Below, piece after piece: positions 28,127 through 37,448 of a DNA stretch of 64,000 bases. Each line of letters begins with the position of its first letter. Positions within the stretch are counted from its first letter, which is position 1. The position numbers were made by a program, and so were the translations under genes. Below the pieces are notes generated by a model that saw nothing but the letters and a program-made list of their open reading frames with translations, was not told the DNA's origin and searched no databases. This DNA comes from an uncultured Desulfovibrionaceae bacterium (lineage in GTDB: Bacteria > Desulfobacterota > Desulfovibrionia > Desulfovibrionales > Desulfovibrionaceae): contig CALUZB010000004.1 in assembly GCA_944325195.1 (NCBI GenBank), forward strand, positions 310,001 to 374,000, given 5' to 3'.

Positions 28127-29371
28127 CTATTCAAAGAAATTAACAATATCCGCCAAAGGGGCCGCAATCTGTTCGCCGCTATCCATATCTTTAATCTGAA
28201 CCATTTGATTTTCCACTTCCAGACTGCCGAGAATAAGGCATTTACGGGCATTAAGGCGAGCGGCGACTTTCATTTGATGCTTCATTTTTTTAGCTGAAAA
28301 GCTCATTTCGCCTTTGAACCCCGCCCTGCGCAAGTTCCTGCTTAGTTCAAAGGCACAGTTCATGGCCATATCTTCAACTACAGCGATATAGAAATCCGGG
28401 CGCTGTAATTTCACTTCCGGCAGGAGCATGGCCAGGCGCTCCATACCACTGGCAAAACCAATGCCGGGCACATCCGGACCGCCCAAGTCACGGATAAGCC
28501 CATCGTAGCGTCCGCCCCCGGTCACAGCACCTTGGGAGCCGATTTTATTCGACACAACCTCAAAAGTTGTCCGCATATAATAATCAAGGCCGCGCACCAT
28601 GCGGGGGTTCAATTTCCAGGGCACACCATTTTTATCAAGCAGTGCGCATACTGCGTCAAAATGCTCACGACATTCCGGACAGATATTGTCGATCATTACC
28701 GGAGCATCCTGGGTAAGGCTCTGGCAAGCAGGAATTTTACAGTCAAGAAGTCGCAACGGGTTAGTGTTCATGCGACGCCGACAGTCAGGGCAAAGCTGAT
28801 CCGCAGGCAATTGTCGGGCCCAGTCAAGCAATTTCTGGCGGTAAGCGGGGCGGCAATTTCTGTCTCCTAACGAGTTTATTTCCACGCAGAGGTCTTCAAT
28901 ACCCAGCTCATCCAGAAAATGCATCAGCATGGTGATGATTTCAGCATCCGCCCCCGGTTCAACCGGGCCCAGACACTCGCAGTTTAACTGATGGAATTGA
29001 CGTAAACGCCCCTTCTGCGGCTGTTCATAACGGAACATCGGCCCATAAGTGAAAAATTTCGATACGGGCTGGGAGTTTGCGAGGTTAGCCTCAATAAAGG
29101 AACGCATCACCCCGGCAGTGGCTTCGGGACGCATAGTTAACGAACGTCCGCCCCGATCGGGGAACGTGTACATCTCTTTTTGAACCACATCGGTCTCATC
29201 GCCAATGCCCCGCGCAAACAGCTCGGTGCGTTCCAGTATCGGGGTGCGCAGTTCTGTATAGCCATACAGGCCGAACACCCTGCGTGCGGTATTTTCCAAG
29301 AAGGTGAAGGCTGTTGACTCCGGCTCAAATAAGTCGGCAAAACCTTTAACGCGTTTAATCGGGTCAGACAT
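28127..29371 (-). CDS. hisS: Histidyl-tRNA synthetase
   Basis: Class II histidine-tRNA ligase, 414 residues. Motif 2 is seen in FFTYGPMFRYEQPQKGRLRQFHQLN, the histidine-A loops in LVRGLDYY-like MVRGLDYYMRTTFEV, and motif 3 in GIGFASGMERLAMLL. The C-terminal anticodon-binding domain follows. Lies eight bases after the M23 peptidase gene and before aspS. Confidence 0.97.
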   Translation of the reverse strand: MSDPIKRVKGFADLFEPESTAFTFLENTARRVFGLYGYTELRTPILERTELFARGIGDETDVVQKEMYTFPDRGGRSLTMRPEATAGVMRSFIEANLANSQPVSKFFTYGPMFRYEQPQKGRLRQFHQLNCECLGPVEPGADAEIITMLMHFLDELGIEDLCVEINSLGDRNCRPAYRQKLLDWARQLPADQLCPDCRRRMNTNPLRLLDCKIPACQSLTQDAPVMIDNICPECREHFDAVCALLDKNGVPWKLNPRMVRGLDYYMRTTFEVVSNKIGSQGAVTGGGRYDGLIRDLGGPDVPGIGFASGMERLAMLLPEVKLQRPDFYIAVVEDMAMNCAFELSRNLRRAGFKGEMSFSAKKMKHQMKVAARLNARKCLILGSLEVENQMVQIKDMDSGEQIAAPLADIVNFFE

Positions 29372-29378
29372 AGCAGCT

Positions 29379-30701
29379 CTATTGTATTGCTTCGCCGGGC
29401 AGGCGCAAGCGATCGGTTATTTTATCTCTAATCCATTGGGCATCGAACCATTCAATCGGATTTACCGGGAACCCGGACACATATACGCCGAAATGGAGAT
29501 GATCTCCGCCGGCCATGCCGGTGGCTCCGGTCTGGCCGATAGTCTGCCCTTTGCTCACAATGTCGCCCGGGCTTACATGGATATTACTCATGTGCGAATA
29601 AAGAGTTTGCAACCCCAGACCGTGGTCAATCAGCACCATTTCCCCATAAATGCCCATATAACCGGTAAAAATCACCACACCGTCATTGGCAGCGGGAATT
29701 GCAGCCTGACGCACTGAAGCGAGGTCGGAGCCAAGATGGGTCTGCTGATCCACTAACTCTCCATTGTAAACATAACTGCGGAACTCAGCAAACCCGGCCG
29801 GACTGGACGCATTGGGCAGGCGGGCAAAAGTACCGCTCCACAACATGGTATCCGCGGATTGTTTACCGAATTCAAGCAGCTTGACGTCATTTTCACGCCG
29901 AATATCGCCATTGACGACCAAATAGCGTTGCAGCGGGGTCATATTACCGGGGACCAATTCTGTAAACTCACCATCTTTAGACTCAAGGAAGTTATCGGAT
30001 AAATTAATGGTGTCGGTTCTAAAATTACGGGCAAGGGGATAATGCGCCAACCTTGAAGTAACGATATTTCCAGCCAGGTCTTGAGCTGTAATTACCGGTT
30101 TATAATCTTTCATCTCTACATTGTAAGGGAAAGCAAAAAAGCAAATGTACTCACCGTTGTCCTGACGGTAAGCCGGGAAAAACAGCTCATTCACTTTTAC
30201 CCCTGCTGCAGCCAATTCCTCATTGGCGGTAAAAGCAATGCAACCGGCTCCGCCTCGATAAATATAGGGGGGAGCGGTACGCACGGAAAGACGTGGCGGC
30301 ACAGAATCATAGCGCATTTCAAACAACCGGGTGGTGGAATTACCTTTCCCAAACCCGGCCATCGAAGTGTCGTTGGCTTTCACCTCCAGTTCAAAACTGC
30401 CGTCGCGCAACTTGGCGTTTTCCAAAGTGAAACTGAATTGGGCTTCTTTAGCCGGCGGATCAAAAGTATGGCTGAGTAAATGACTGGAGACGTTGTTCTT
30501 GCGTACACTGATGTTCACGCTCTTAACTTCAGATCCTTCATCATACATGTACACGGTTATTTCCTGAGTAGCGCCGGCCTTGCCGTTATCAGGGCTGATT
30601 CTGATACTGGGGCCCTCCATATCTTTCATCAAGAAGTAGGCCAGACCGCCACCGACGCCCAAAAGAATAAGAGCAAGTAAATATACTGGAATTCTTTTCA
30701 T
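29379..30701 (-). CDS. M23-family (LytM-type) metallopeptidase
   Basis: 440 residues with an N-terminal signal anchor (VYLLALILLGVGGGLAYFLM), a middle region of two beta-sandwich-like segments (about 30-270) and a C-terminal LytM domain. Zinc ligands appear as THLGSD (HxxxD) and HLHFG. It should act on peptidoglycan cross-bridges from the periplasmic face, or regulate other hydrolases. First gene of the M23-hisS-aspS group. Confidence 0.93.
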   Translation of the reverse strand: MKRIPVYLLALILLGVGGGLAYFLMKDMEGPSIRISPDNGKAGATQEITVYMYDEGSEVKSVNISVRKNNVSSHLLSHTFDPPAKEAQFSFTLENAKLRDGSFELEVKANDTSMAGFGKGNSTTRLFEMRYDSVPPRLSVRTAPPYIYRGGAGCIAFTANEELAAAGVKVNELFFPAYRQDNGEYICFFAFPYNVEMKDYKPVITAQDLAGNIVTSRLAHYPLARNFRTDTINLSDNFLESKDGEFTELVPGNMTPLQRYLVVNGDIRRENDVKLLEFGKQSADTMLWSGTFARLPNASSPAGFAEFRSYVYNGELVDQQTHLGSDLASVRQAAIPAANDGVVIFTGYMGIYGEMVLIDHGLGLQTLYSHMSNIHVSPGDIVSKGQTIGQTGATGMAGGDHLHFGVYVSGFPVNPIEWFDAQWIRDKITDRLRLPGEAIQ

Positions 30702-30765
30702 GATATATTCCTTGATATTATATGCAAACGCAACTTAAGCCTGCAAAGGCTTATAACGCCCTATT

Positions 30766-31008
30766 TTAAACATGGCAAGCAGGACATGCGTTTGCTTTAT
30801 CATATGCCTCAACTGTCTGCTTTAAGCATGCAACCAATGAAAGTTGCGGATTATGAACGGGCCATCTTCCTTTGAAGCAGCCCCAAAACATCTCTGCATC
30901 AGCGGGAGAGCGTCTCGCACAGTCATGTGCCCCCGTTGAAGACAAGGGTTGTCCTACCTTTATCGCAGACTGAGGCGATACCGGCATTGAAGCCATAAAC
31001 AGTTTCAA
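30766..31008 (-). CDS. Doubtful small Cys-rich frame downstream of ssb
   Basis: Frame of up to 80 residues ending ANACPACHV, with other cysteines (AHDCARR, FWGCFKG, LVACLKQ). CPACH matches a heme c attachment motif, yet there is no signal peptide. The start is unclear (TTG at 31008 or ATG at 30996) and no good ribosome binding site is seen. A second frame at 30923-31039 (MNISRLEQKRLETVYGF...) overlaps it in another phase, so this may be one gene broken by a frameshift, or no gene. The whole gap between the peptidase and ssb is 365 bp. Confidence 0.25.
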   Translation of the reverse strand: MKLFMASMPVSPQSAIKVGQPLSSTGAHDCARRSPADAEMFWGCFKGRWPVHNPQLSLVACLKQTVEAYDKANACPACHV

Positions 31009-31066
31009 GCCGCTTCTGCTCTAATCTGCTAATATTCATTGACATCAATTGGCGCGCGGTAAACAT

Positions 31067-31516
31067 TTAAAAAGGAACATCATCCATTCCGCTTGCTTCA
31101 GACGGGAAAGCCGGGCCGAGATCATCATCTTTTTGATTTGATTGCGGCCTGGCGTATCCTTCGTCCGCCGCTCCCATGCCCTGGCGATCGCTTTTACGGT
31201 CCAGAAATTGCACCCGTTGCGCTTTTACTTCTGTAGTATAACGGGTCTGCCCCTGCTGATCCGTCCACTTGCTGGTGGACAGGCTCCCCTCAATGTAGGC
31301 GAGGCTGCCCTTATGCAAATAATTGGCGCAGGTTTCAGCTTGCTTGCTGAAAGTAACCACCCTGTGCCATTCAGTGCGTTCCTGACGTTGTCCGCTTTGG
31401 TCGGTATAGCTTTCATCAGTGGCAACGTTAAAGCGGCAAATCGCCATGCCTGTGGTAGCATAGCGCAGTTCCGGGTCGGCCCCGAGCCGTCCGATAATCA
31501 TTACCTTATTCAACAT
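31067..31516 (-). CDS. ssb: Single-stranded DNA-binding protein
   Basis: 149 residues: the OB fold opens with NKVMIIGRLGADPELRYATTG and includes WHRVVTFSKQAE and LAYIEGSLSTSKW. After a short Gln/Pro-rich linker the acidic tail ends DDVPF, the protein-interaction tip typical of bacterial SSB. Coats single-stranded DNA during replication and repair. Confidence 0.97.
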   Translation of the reverse strand: MLNKVMIIGRLGADPELRYATTGMAICRFNVATDESYTDQSGQRQERTEWHRVVTFSKQAETCANYLHKGSLAYIEGSLSTSKWTDQQGQTRYTTEVKAQRVQFLDRKSDRQGMGAADEGYARPQSNQKDDDLGPAFPSEASGMDDVPF

Positions 31517-31556
31517 AGATCAGCTCCTGATTTATGCCGGAAGTGCCGCCGGCATG

Positions 31557-31916
31557 TTATTGCTTAAGCTTTGCATTCGGGGCAAGGTCCTCCAGAGCGT
31601 CCAGGGCATCTTCCAACTCATTGGAAAGCGCGTTGGCCCGACTCGGATTCCAATCTGCCAAAGCTTCATCTATTTGTTTGCGGATAGCAATCACCTTATC
31701 CAGTCCCGGGCGCAACTTTGCTTTCAGGCACTCATCCAGTCCGCCAAAAAGAAACTTGTCTGTAAGCGCATCAATAAGCTCAAAAATCCCCATGTGCTTA
31801 TCGGCATCGCCCGGTTGCTTATCAAATGCCAGCATACACAACTTTTGCCAGGACCAGCCTACTTCCGATGTCGATACAGTTTGGGCAATTACCCTTATTT
31901 GCAGAACTCTTCCCAT
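31557..31916 (-). CDS. Unrecognised 119-residue protein upstream of ssb
   Basis: Soluble protein with an N-terminal strand (GRVLQIRVIAQTVS) and a helical, acidic C-terminal half (LSNELEDALDALEDLAPNAKL). No motif recognised. AAGG lies upstream of the ATG. It sits 40 bp before ssb on the same strand and 117 bp after the biotin-carrier gene; a co-transcribed role with ssb is possible. Confidence 0.7.
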   Translation of the reverse strand: MGRVLQIRVIAQTVSTSEVGWSWQKLCMLAFDKQPGDADKHMGIFELIDALTDKFLFGGLDECLKAKLRPGLDKVIAIRKQIDEALADWNPSRANALSNELEDALDALEDLAPNAKLKQ

Positions 31917-32033
31917 AGAATGTATCCTTTTGAGTTGCCGGCGTCTTAATTGAACTTCTTTTGAGTTTACTGGTTAAAAGGCACAGCATTGATTAACGCA
32001 CATTAACCTGTCCTCCGGTTAACCTAAATGGCG

Positions 32034-32684
32034 TTATTCCTGCTCTTCCCATTCAGCCTGCACCCGAGCTACCACATCTTCCACTATGGGCATCAATTCT
32101 TCCGGACAGACCCCAATTAGTGGTTCACCAGCCCCCACGTTTTCGTTGTGAGAAAAATACACTGAATAGATTAGTCCTTCCGGACCGGAGTAAGGTAAGA
32201 TTGCTTCCCGCTTCATCCGGGACATGATGAACAGGTCCATGCCATTCGCTATTCTGACACTACGGTGCCCGGCTGCACGGATTTTTACATCTACCTCAGG
32301 CACAAAATAGTATTTCGCGCGTTCCGGCGCATTGAACAGATGCAGCGCCTGTTTGAGAATAATCTGGATTACTTCCTGCTTGGTCAGAAAATGTTTCAGA
32401 GTAAGCAGTGGAGTGCCTGCTTCAATAAATTGCCCCTCCAATTCATTGTGGATGATTTCAATCCGTCCTTTTTCAGGCGCCCTGACCGGTTTGGGGTTGT
32501 GCTCACGTTCCACGTTGGCAAGCAGAGTGCCCGGCACTTCCAGCCAATTACCTGACGGCCCCGCTACCGGGTCCTCCTCTTTTATATCCGCAAAACTGAC
32601 CCGTCCACACCAGGGCGATACGATTTCCACCTTATCAAAGGGGGTTTGCTTTATTTCTTCCAGTAACTTGCTGATATCTAGCAC
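32034..32684 (-). CDS. Biotin/lipoyl-attachment protein, acetyl-CoA carboxylase carrier
   Basis: 216 residues with two biotinyl-lipoyl-like parts: one around VRAPEKGRIEIIHNELEGQF (about 67-100) and one around MSRMKREAILPYSGPEG (about 153-190). The lysine in RMKR occupies the biotin position, although the usual EAMKM context is absent. It should carry carboxybiotin between the biotin carboxylase and the carboxyltransferase. Last gene of the acc operon, 47 bp after the fused carboxyltransferase. Confidence 0.8.
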   Translation of the reverse strand: MLDISKLLEEIKQTPFDKVEIVSPWCGRVSFADIKEEDPVAGPSGNWLEVPGTLLANVEREHNPKPVRAPEKGRIEIIHNELEGQFIEAGTPLLTLKHFLTKQEVIQIILKQALHLFNAPERAKYYFVPEVDVKIRAAGHRSVRIANGMDLFIMSRMKREAILPYSGPEGLIYSVYFSHNENVGAGEPLIGVCPEELMPIVEDVVARVQAEWEEQE

Positions 32685-32731
32685 ATTTGCCTCCTTGTCC
32701 GGCGCTTGGCAGGCATCAAGGTAATTTGCGG

Positions 32732-34996
32732 TTATTTATAATACAGATTTCTGCCGCCCATAGTCACCAAAGCCTGTTGCAGATTTGCCCTGATGTCGCG
32801 GCGGTCCCAGATGCCCTGAATGTGACCGCGGGAGAGCGCTTTTTCCGCATCATGGTAATCAGGCGGAATATCCAGGCCGGTTGTTTCCTTAATCACGCCG
32901 CGACCGGCAAAGCCAAGATTGGTTGATCGAATGGCGAACTGGTATGGAGAACAGCCCAAAAAAGACGCCACTGGCCCGGCGTAGGAATTGGTATCGTAAA
33001 CCACCAGATACAGCCCACCGGCATCAATATACCTGCGTACCCCTATGGTGCAACGGGGCATTTGAATTACCCCGTTGGTGCCTTCCTGAATCCGAATGCC
33101 CGCGGTACCGTGCACATAGGCCAGTACCGGAAGACGCTTGCGTTGCGCCCGCTCAATCGCAGAGAGGAATTTCTCACCTTCGGCAACTCCCACAGAACCA
33201 CCCCGGAAAGAGGCCGCCAAAAGAGCCACGCACATTCTGGTGTTGTTAATGCTTGCTTCAAAGGTAATGCAACCGCTTTTCAGACCGGTTTTCTGCTTGG
33301 CCTGCTCCAGCTTGGCGTCAAAACCGTCCCAGTTCAACGGGTTAGTCGCCTCTATTTCCTGATTGAATTCCCGAATGGATCCCGGATCGAATACGTTATA
33401 CATGAACCATTTATAGCCCATCGGGAAATGATAGCCACAATGCGTACACACACCTGCGAATTCCCCGAACAAATCCGGAGCCCATAAATCCAGACAACCG
33501 TATTTAGCGGCATTGGGACAGGTAACAGCACGATCTTCCTTGGCTTTTGACGAAATATAGCTCCAGGTTCCGTTTTTGCTGCCATCTTCTTCCCAGGAAG
33601 ACAGGGTTGTCAGTTCTTCTGCTATTTTCGCCCGAGGCTTGGTTCCAAACAGTTCACGGGTGAATGAAAAGAATGGGTTGAAAATCCGATGCAAAAGCAT
33701 ACGCGCCCCGGCGTCCATTTCTTCCACTGCGTAACCGAGTTGTTTTTTTCTACGCCCCCAGAGATCATGACGGAATAAATTGAGCAGATCGGTACTGGTG
33801 GCCTGTATTTTCGTGAGCATTAAATCAAAGGAAGTGCGGGGGTCAATCCAGCGTCCATTGCTTAGGTTTCTGAATTTTTTCTGACGCAGCACAACCAAGC
33901 GATCTCTGGCTTTTGTGGAAAGTGACCAACGGGTAACGAAATTTTCCGCATTGTAATTTTCAAGGCTTTTAGGACGATGCGGCTGGCTTATAGCTCCGCG
34001 CAACAAAGCGAACGAACGGGTGGTGAGCACCACTTCATCGGTGGCGCGCATCAGCTCATTGCGCAAAGACTGGAAAAATTCATAATGGTAGGGTTTGGCG
34101 CCTAGGGGCGGTTCCTCCACAACCTGATCTATAAGTCCATGCCGGAGATTGTCCTGGGCGGTCATTTTCAGTTGCAGGGCGCAGCGTTCAATCAGTTCCG
34201 GAGCCGCCCTGGTCCCGTCCCGCAAACGGCCTTCAATGGCTGCTGCTCCTTCCGGAGAAATAACTGAATAATATCCATGCGACAACATCAACCGGCGGTC
34301 AGCCAAGCCGATAGCCTCAGCCCCACCGGAGCCGCCCTCAGAAAAAACTGCGACAATCGGAACCTTCAGACCGGCCATCTCATATAAATTGCGGGCGATT
34401 TGCTGGGCCGCGCCGGGGTAATCCTCTATAGGGTAAGAGCCCGGGGTGAACACAAAGGTATGCACGGGAATATTTTCAATTTCCGCAACTTTCATATATT
34501 GCAAAGCTTTTGCATTGCCCCATGGTTTTACGGAGCCGCCGTTGCGAAACTCATCGCCATGTCCTGTTTCCTGTCCGATGACCATTACCGGCTGGTTATG
34601 CAAAGCTTTACCACGTCGCCTGGTAATATAGGCACGGGCAATCAACATGCTGGGGTCAATGCTTTTATCATCCTGCCCCCCTATCTCGGTATAATTGTCA
34701 TACACATTTTCCAAGATATCGCGCAGGCAGATGCGCTGCGGGTGCCGGACAATCCTGACTTTATCCATGGGGCTGAGCTGCTCATCGAGCTTTTGCTCCA
34801 TAAAGGTAAACAGCTCTTCCATGGCGGAAATGGCAGACAATCTCTCTTGCGCGCTCATTTCCGCAACTCTGGCCTGGAAATCATCCAGACGCACCTGCAA
34901 CATGCGTACCGCTTCATTCTGCTTGCCGGCGAAGATGTCTTTGATATATGCCAGTCTGTCGTTCAGGCGATGCAGTTTTTTCTCTACGTCTATCAT
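32732..34996 (-). CDS. Acetyl-CoA carboxylase carboxyltransferase, alpha and beta halves fused
   Basis: 754 residues. The N-terminal half (about 1-330) is AccA-like: VMVIGQETGH, FGNAKALQYMKVAEI-type region, VFSEGGSGGAEAIGLADRR. The C-terminal half (about 420-754) is AccD-like with a Cys-containing zinc region (CPNAAKYGC, later CTHCGYHF) and MCVALLAASFRGGSVGVAEGEK. The fusion puts alpha before beta, as in Desulfovibrio. It transfers carboxyl from carboxybiotin to acetyl-CoA to make malonyl-CoA. Between accC-like and carrier genes in one operon. Confidence 0.92.
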   Translation of the reverse strand: MIDVEKKLHRLNDRLAYIKDIFAGKQNEAVRMLQVRLDDFQARVAEMSAQERLSAISAMEELFTFMEQKLDEQLSPMDKVRIVRHPQRICLRDILENVYDNYTEIGGQDDKSIDPSMLIARAYITRRRGKALHNQPVMVIGQETGHGDEFRNGGSVKPWGNAKALQYMKVAEIENIPVHTFVFTPGSYPIEDYPGAAQQIARNLYEMAGLKVPIVAVFSEGGSGGAEAIGLADRRLMLSHGYYSVISPEGAAAIEGRLRDGTRAAPELIERCALQLKMTAQDNLRHGLIDQVVEEPPLGAKPYHYEFFQSLRNELMRATDEVVLTTRSFALLRGAISQPHRPKSLENYNAENFVTRWSLSTKARDRLVVLRQKKFRNLSNGRWIDPRTSFDLMLTKIQATSTDLLNLFRHDLWGRRKKQLGYAVEEMDAGARMLLHRIFNPFFSFTRELFGTKPRAKIAEELTTLSSWEEDGSKNGTWSYISSKAKEDRAVTCPNAAKYGCLDLWAPDLFGEFAGVCTHCGYHFPMGYKWFMYNVFDPGSIREFNQEIEATNPLNWDGFDAKLEQAKQKTGLKSGCITFEASINNTRMCVALLAASFRGGSVGVAEGEKFLSAIERAQRKRLPVLAYVHGTAGIRIQEGTNGVIQMPRCTIGVRRYIDAGGLYLVVYDTNSYAGPVASFLGCSPYQFAIRSTNLGFAGRGVIKETTGLDIPPDYHDAEKALSRGHIQGIWDRRDIRANLQQALVTMGGRNLYYK

Positions 34997-35023
34997 GCTT
35001 GTGTTCCCTAGTAAGGCGCACCG

Positions 35024-36430
35024 TCAAAATTTAAGAATATCAGCGGTTTTGGCGCGCAGGAAAGAAATGTTTGACTTAAGCGGGTTGCCGGAAGAATCCG
35101 CGCCCTCCAGGACCAGACTGTCAAGAAAGGCCACTCCCCGCATTTTGGCTTCTTCCATATCCTTTCCCCAGACAATGCCCAATGCAAGGTTGGGGTCAAA
35201 CTCTGTAGGAATGTCGTAGGGTTCGTTCACGGGCACCTGGGTGTACATTTCCAACCAGCTTTCCTGTTTCCAGGCAAACTTTTCAATGCGTCCCACCCAC
35301 GGCGCGAACCCGGCAGCCGGATCTTCAGCAATAATCCGATACTCTATGCCCACACCGGAGAGGGAGACATCTGCCTGAGTATATCCCAGAGGTTCTCCAA
35401 GCCCAACCCGGATTTGTTCAGCAATAATATCCACACCCTCTTGCTCCCTGATCCCGGCAATAATGCCGGAAACCCCGTTTTCCACCTGAATGCGGGTATT
35501 TACCTCCATCAGAAAAGGACGGCCATCGCGGGTGACTATCCATTCCCAGGTGCCCACATTGTCGTAGCGGACTTTACGGGCCAGCGCCAGAGAATGCTCG
35601 GTAATTTCGGCAAGCACACCGGCGGCGTCAAAGCTGTAGTTGATTTCAGCCGGAGCAAATCCGGGCGCAACTTCCACACGTTTCTGATGCCCGGTGCTTT
35701 GAATGGAGCAGTTGCGGGTTCCGAAGTGTACGGGATTTTTACCGCTGCGGTCGGAAACAATCTGCACCTCAAGATGATTGAAATCGCGAATACGCTGCTC
35801 AATCAGAACGCCTTCATCTTTAAAATTCCGCAGCGCATAGTTTCGGATACGGCGATACACAGAGCGAAACATGCCGATATCCTGCACTTCCTCAATGCCC
35901 ATGCCGCCCCCGCCGGCCGACGCCTTAACCATGATCGTAGGCTGGCTGATCCCCGACGACAATTGAAAATCATACAGGCTTTGCGCCACATGCTCCGCTT
36001 CCATTTCGTCATATATCGGCTTGTCGGAACCCGGAACTGTAGGCACGCCCAGCGAACGGGCCAGGCGCTTTGTGTTTATTTTATCGCCCAATTCACGGAT
36101 TACCCGCCAGGAAGGCCCGATAAAAATCAGACCGCGCTCCCGTTGAGTGACCCGCCTGGCGAACCTGAAGTCCTCGGCAAAAAAACCGTACCCGGGATGA
36201 ACCGCAGTTGCAAAGGAAGCGTCGGCCACAGCCATCAACTCATTGGCATCGTGATATGATGAAACTCTGTAAAGCCCGCCGCCAAGTTCGCGGGCCAAAT
36301 GGACGTGCCTGGAATGGGAGTCTTCGGCTGTGTAAACGCAAACAAAATCAAGACCAAGCTTTTGACAGGCACGGGTGATGCGCATAGCTATTTCACCACG
36401 GTTCGCAATTAATACCTTGTGTTTTTCCAC
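35024..36430 (-). CDS. accC: Biotin carboxylase
   Basis: 468-residue ATP-grasp enzyme that carboxylates biotin on the carrier protein. Seen are the N-terminal KVLIANRGEIAMRI, the glycine-rich ATP loop KASAGGGGMGIEEV, FGTRNCSIQSTGHQK, and the catalytic stretch LMEVNTRIQVENGVSG (the E. coli enzyme has H-V-E where this has Q-V-E). First gene of the operon accC-carboxyltransferase-carrier, 27 bp before the fused subunit. It could instead belong to a pyruvate- or propionyl-type carboxylase, but the operon argues for acetyl-CoA. Confidence 0.92.
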   Translation of the reverse strand: MEKHKVLIANRGEIAMRITRACQKLGLDFVCVYTAEDSHSRHVHLARELGGGLYRVSSYHDANELMAVADASFATAVHPGYGFFAEDFRFARRVTQRERGLIFIGPSWRVIRELGDKINTKRLARSLGVPTVPGSDKPIYDEMEAEHVAQSLYDFQLSSGISQPTIMVKASAGGGGMGIEEVQDIGMFRSVYRRIRNYALRNFKDEGVLIEQRIRDFNHLEVQIVSDRSGKNPVHFGTRNCSIQSTGHQKRVEVAPGFAPAEINYSFDAAGVLAEITEHSLALARKVRYDNVGTWEWIVTRDGRPFLMEVNTRIQVENGVSGIIAGIREQEGVDIIAEQIRVGLGEPLGYTQADVSLSGVGIEYRIIAEDPAAGFAPWVGRIEKFAWKQESWLEMYTQVPVNEPYDIPTEFDPNLALGIVWGKDMEEAKMRGVAFLDSLVLEGADSSGNPLKSNISFLRAKTADILKF

Positions 36431-36899
36431 TTAATTCGCTCCCAGCCCCTTAAAAGGCCCTGGTTTGATTATTTTCCGTGGCAAATGTCGCCCTGGAAAC
36501 AGTAAGCAGTTTTTTACAAAATATGGCTCTTCTCCTAAGGTGAAAGAGAATTGTATATCATTTAATGCGCATAAGCAATTGGCATATGCGCAGACTGCCG
36601 GCTTACGCCTGGACATAAAAATCGTTTAATTTGAGCCGACTGCCCGGCAAAGACGGGAACAGTGCCCGTGCCGAAATGTCATCCACGAACTGACGGGCTG
36701 ACAATATCAAGCGGGGGTAAAACCGCCGTACCTCATCCGGTTTCAGAGTTGCTCTGGGCAAGACCGCATTTGTTCAGCAATTCATCCGGGGGCTGCCAAA
36801 CGATCTGCCGGTGTCGCCGCTGATTCTTGCCTTATTCATAAATTGCCCGATTTTTCCTTTAATAGCGGGTTCCGCACGGCGAATAGAGGTCAATCTGAA
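36431..36899. other. Intergenic stretch
   Basis: 469 bp between accC and the PilZ gene, holding the accC promoter on the minus strand. A plus-strand frame from 36721 to 36927 stays open and would encode a hydrophobic stretch (VSPLILALFINCPIF), but has no start codon or ribosome binding site. No gene is called. Confidence 0.4.
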
Positions 36900-37244
36900 T
36901 CAGCCGGCTTCTCTGACTGCGGATTGAAGAAGCAGCTTGTCCAACAACGCTTTCTGAAGCGAGTTTTGATTGATGAATTCGAAACTGACAACTTCCTTAT
37001 CCAAGTCCACTTCGGAAAGGCGGGCAGAGCAACGGAGTATTTTCTTTTGAGATACCGACATTATTTCCGCCACTGTTTCCTGTCCCGGGCGCATATGTTC
37101 GGTTTCAGACGCTTTAATGGAGAATCCGCCCGCGCTGATGTTTAAAAGAGGGAATGCCCCCTCAAAGCCTGACAGTTGTATAACCAGCCCGGGAACTGCA
37201 GTGCGTCCGGGATGGGTTCCCATGTGTTCAGAATTTAAAGTCAT
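36900..37244 (-). CDS. PilZ-like domain protein
   Basis: 114 residues with NISAGGFSIKA, close to the PilZ motif (D/N)xSxxG, and a small beta-barrel pattern around it. The preceding R-rich c-di-GMP loop (RxxxR) is weak here, with only HPGRTAVPG, so nucleotide binding is doubtful. It may control motility or surface traits. Confidence 0.55.
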   Translation of the reverse strand: MTLNSEHMGTHPGRTAVPGLVIQLSGFEGAFPLLNISAGGFSIKASETEHMRPGQETVAEIMSVSQKKILRCSARLSEVDLDKEVVSFEFINQNSLQKALLDKLLLQSAVREAG

Positions 37245-37261
37245 AAATATCGAATTAACGG

Positions 37262-37447
37262 TTAGATTTTAAAGTCGAAATCGGGCCCTTCAATAATTAA
37301 TAATCCGATAAAAGGCAAGGCTTGCTGTTCACTTGCCGTTTGAGCTTTGAGCTCACGAGTACTCTGCAAGTGCTCTGACACAAACGTCAGAACGTTTCCC
37401 GGTCCGGTGTAAAGCAAGCTTTGGTCGGCTTGGAAGCGAACGAGCAA
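37262..37447 (-). CDS. Possible small protein with TTG start
   Basis: A 61-codon frame from a TTG one base after the DUF486 stop to 37262, between the DUF486 and PilZ genes. The product (LLVRFQADQSLLYTGPGNVL... ending GPDFDFKI) looks protein-like, but the start has no clear ribosome binding site and coupling to the upstream stop is only a guess. Confidence 0.3.
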   Translation of the reverse strand: MLVRFQADQSLLYTGPGNVLTFVSEHLQSTRELKAQTASEQQALPFIGLLIIEGPDFDFKI

Positions 37448-37448
37448 G

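Noticed and set aside
35414-36259. A 281-codon plus-strand frame
   Set aside because: It is antisense to the biotin carboxylase gene and has no homology signal.
36721-36927. Plus-strand frame with a hydrophobic stretch
   Set aside because: No start codon or ribosome binding site; it runs into the PilZ gene on the other strand.
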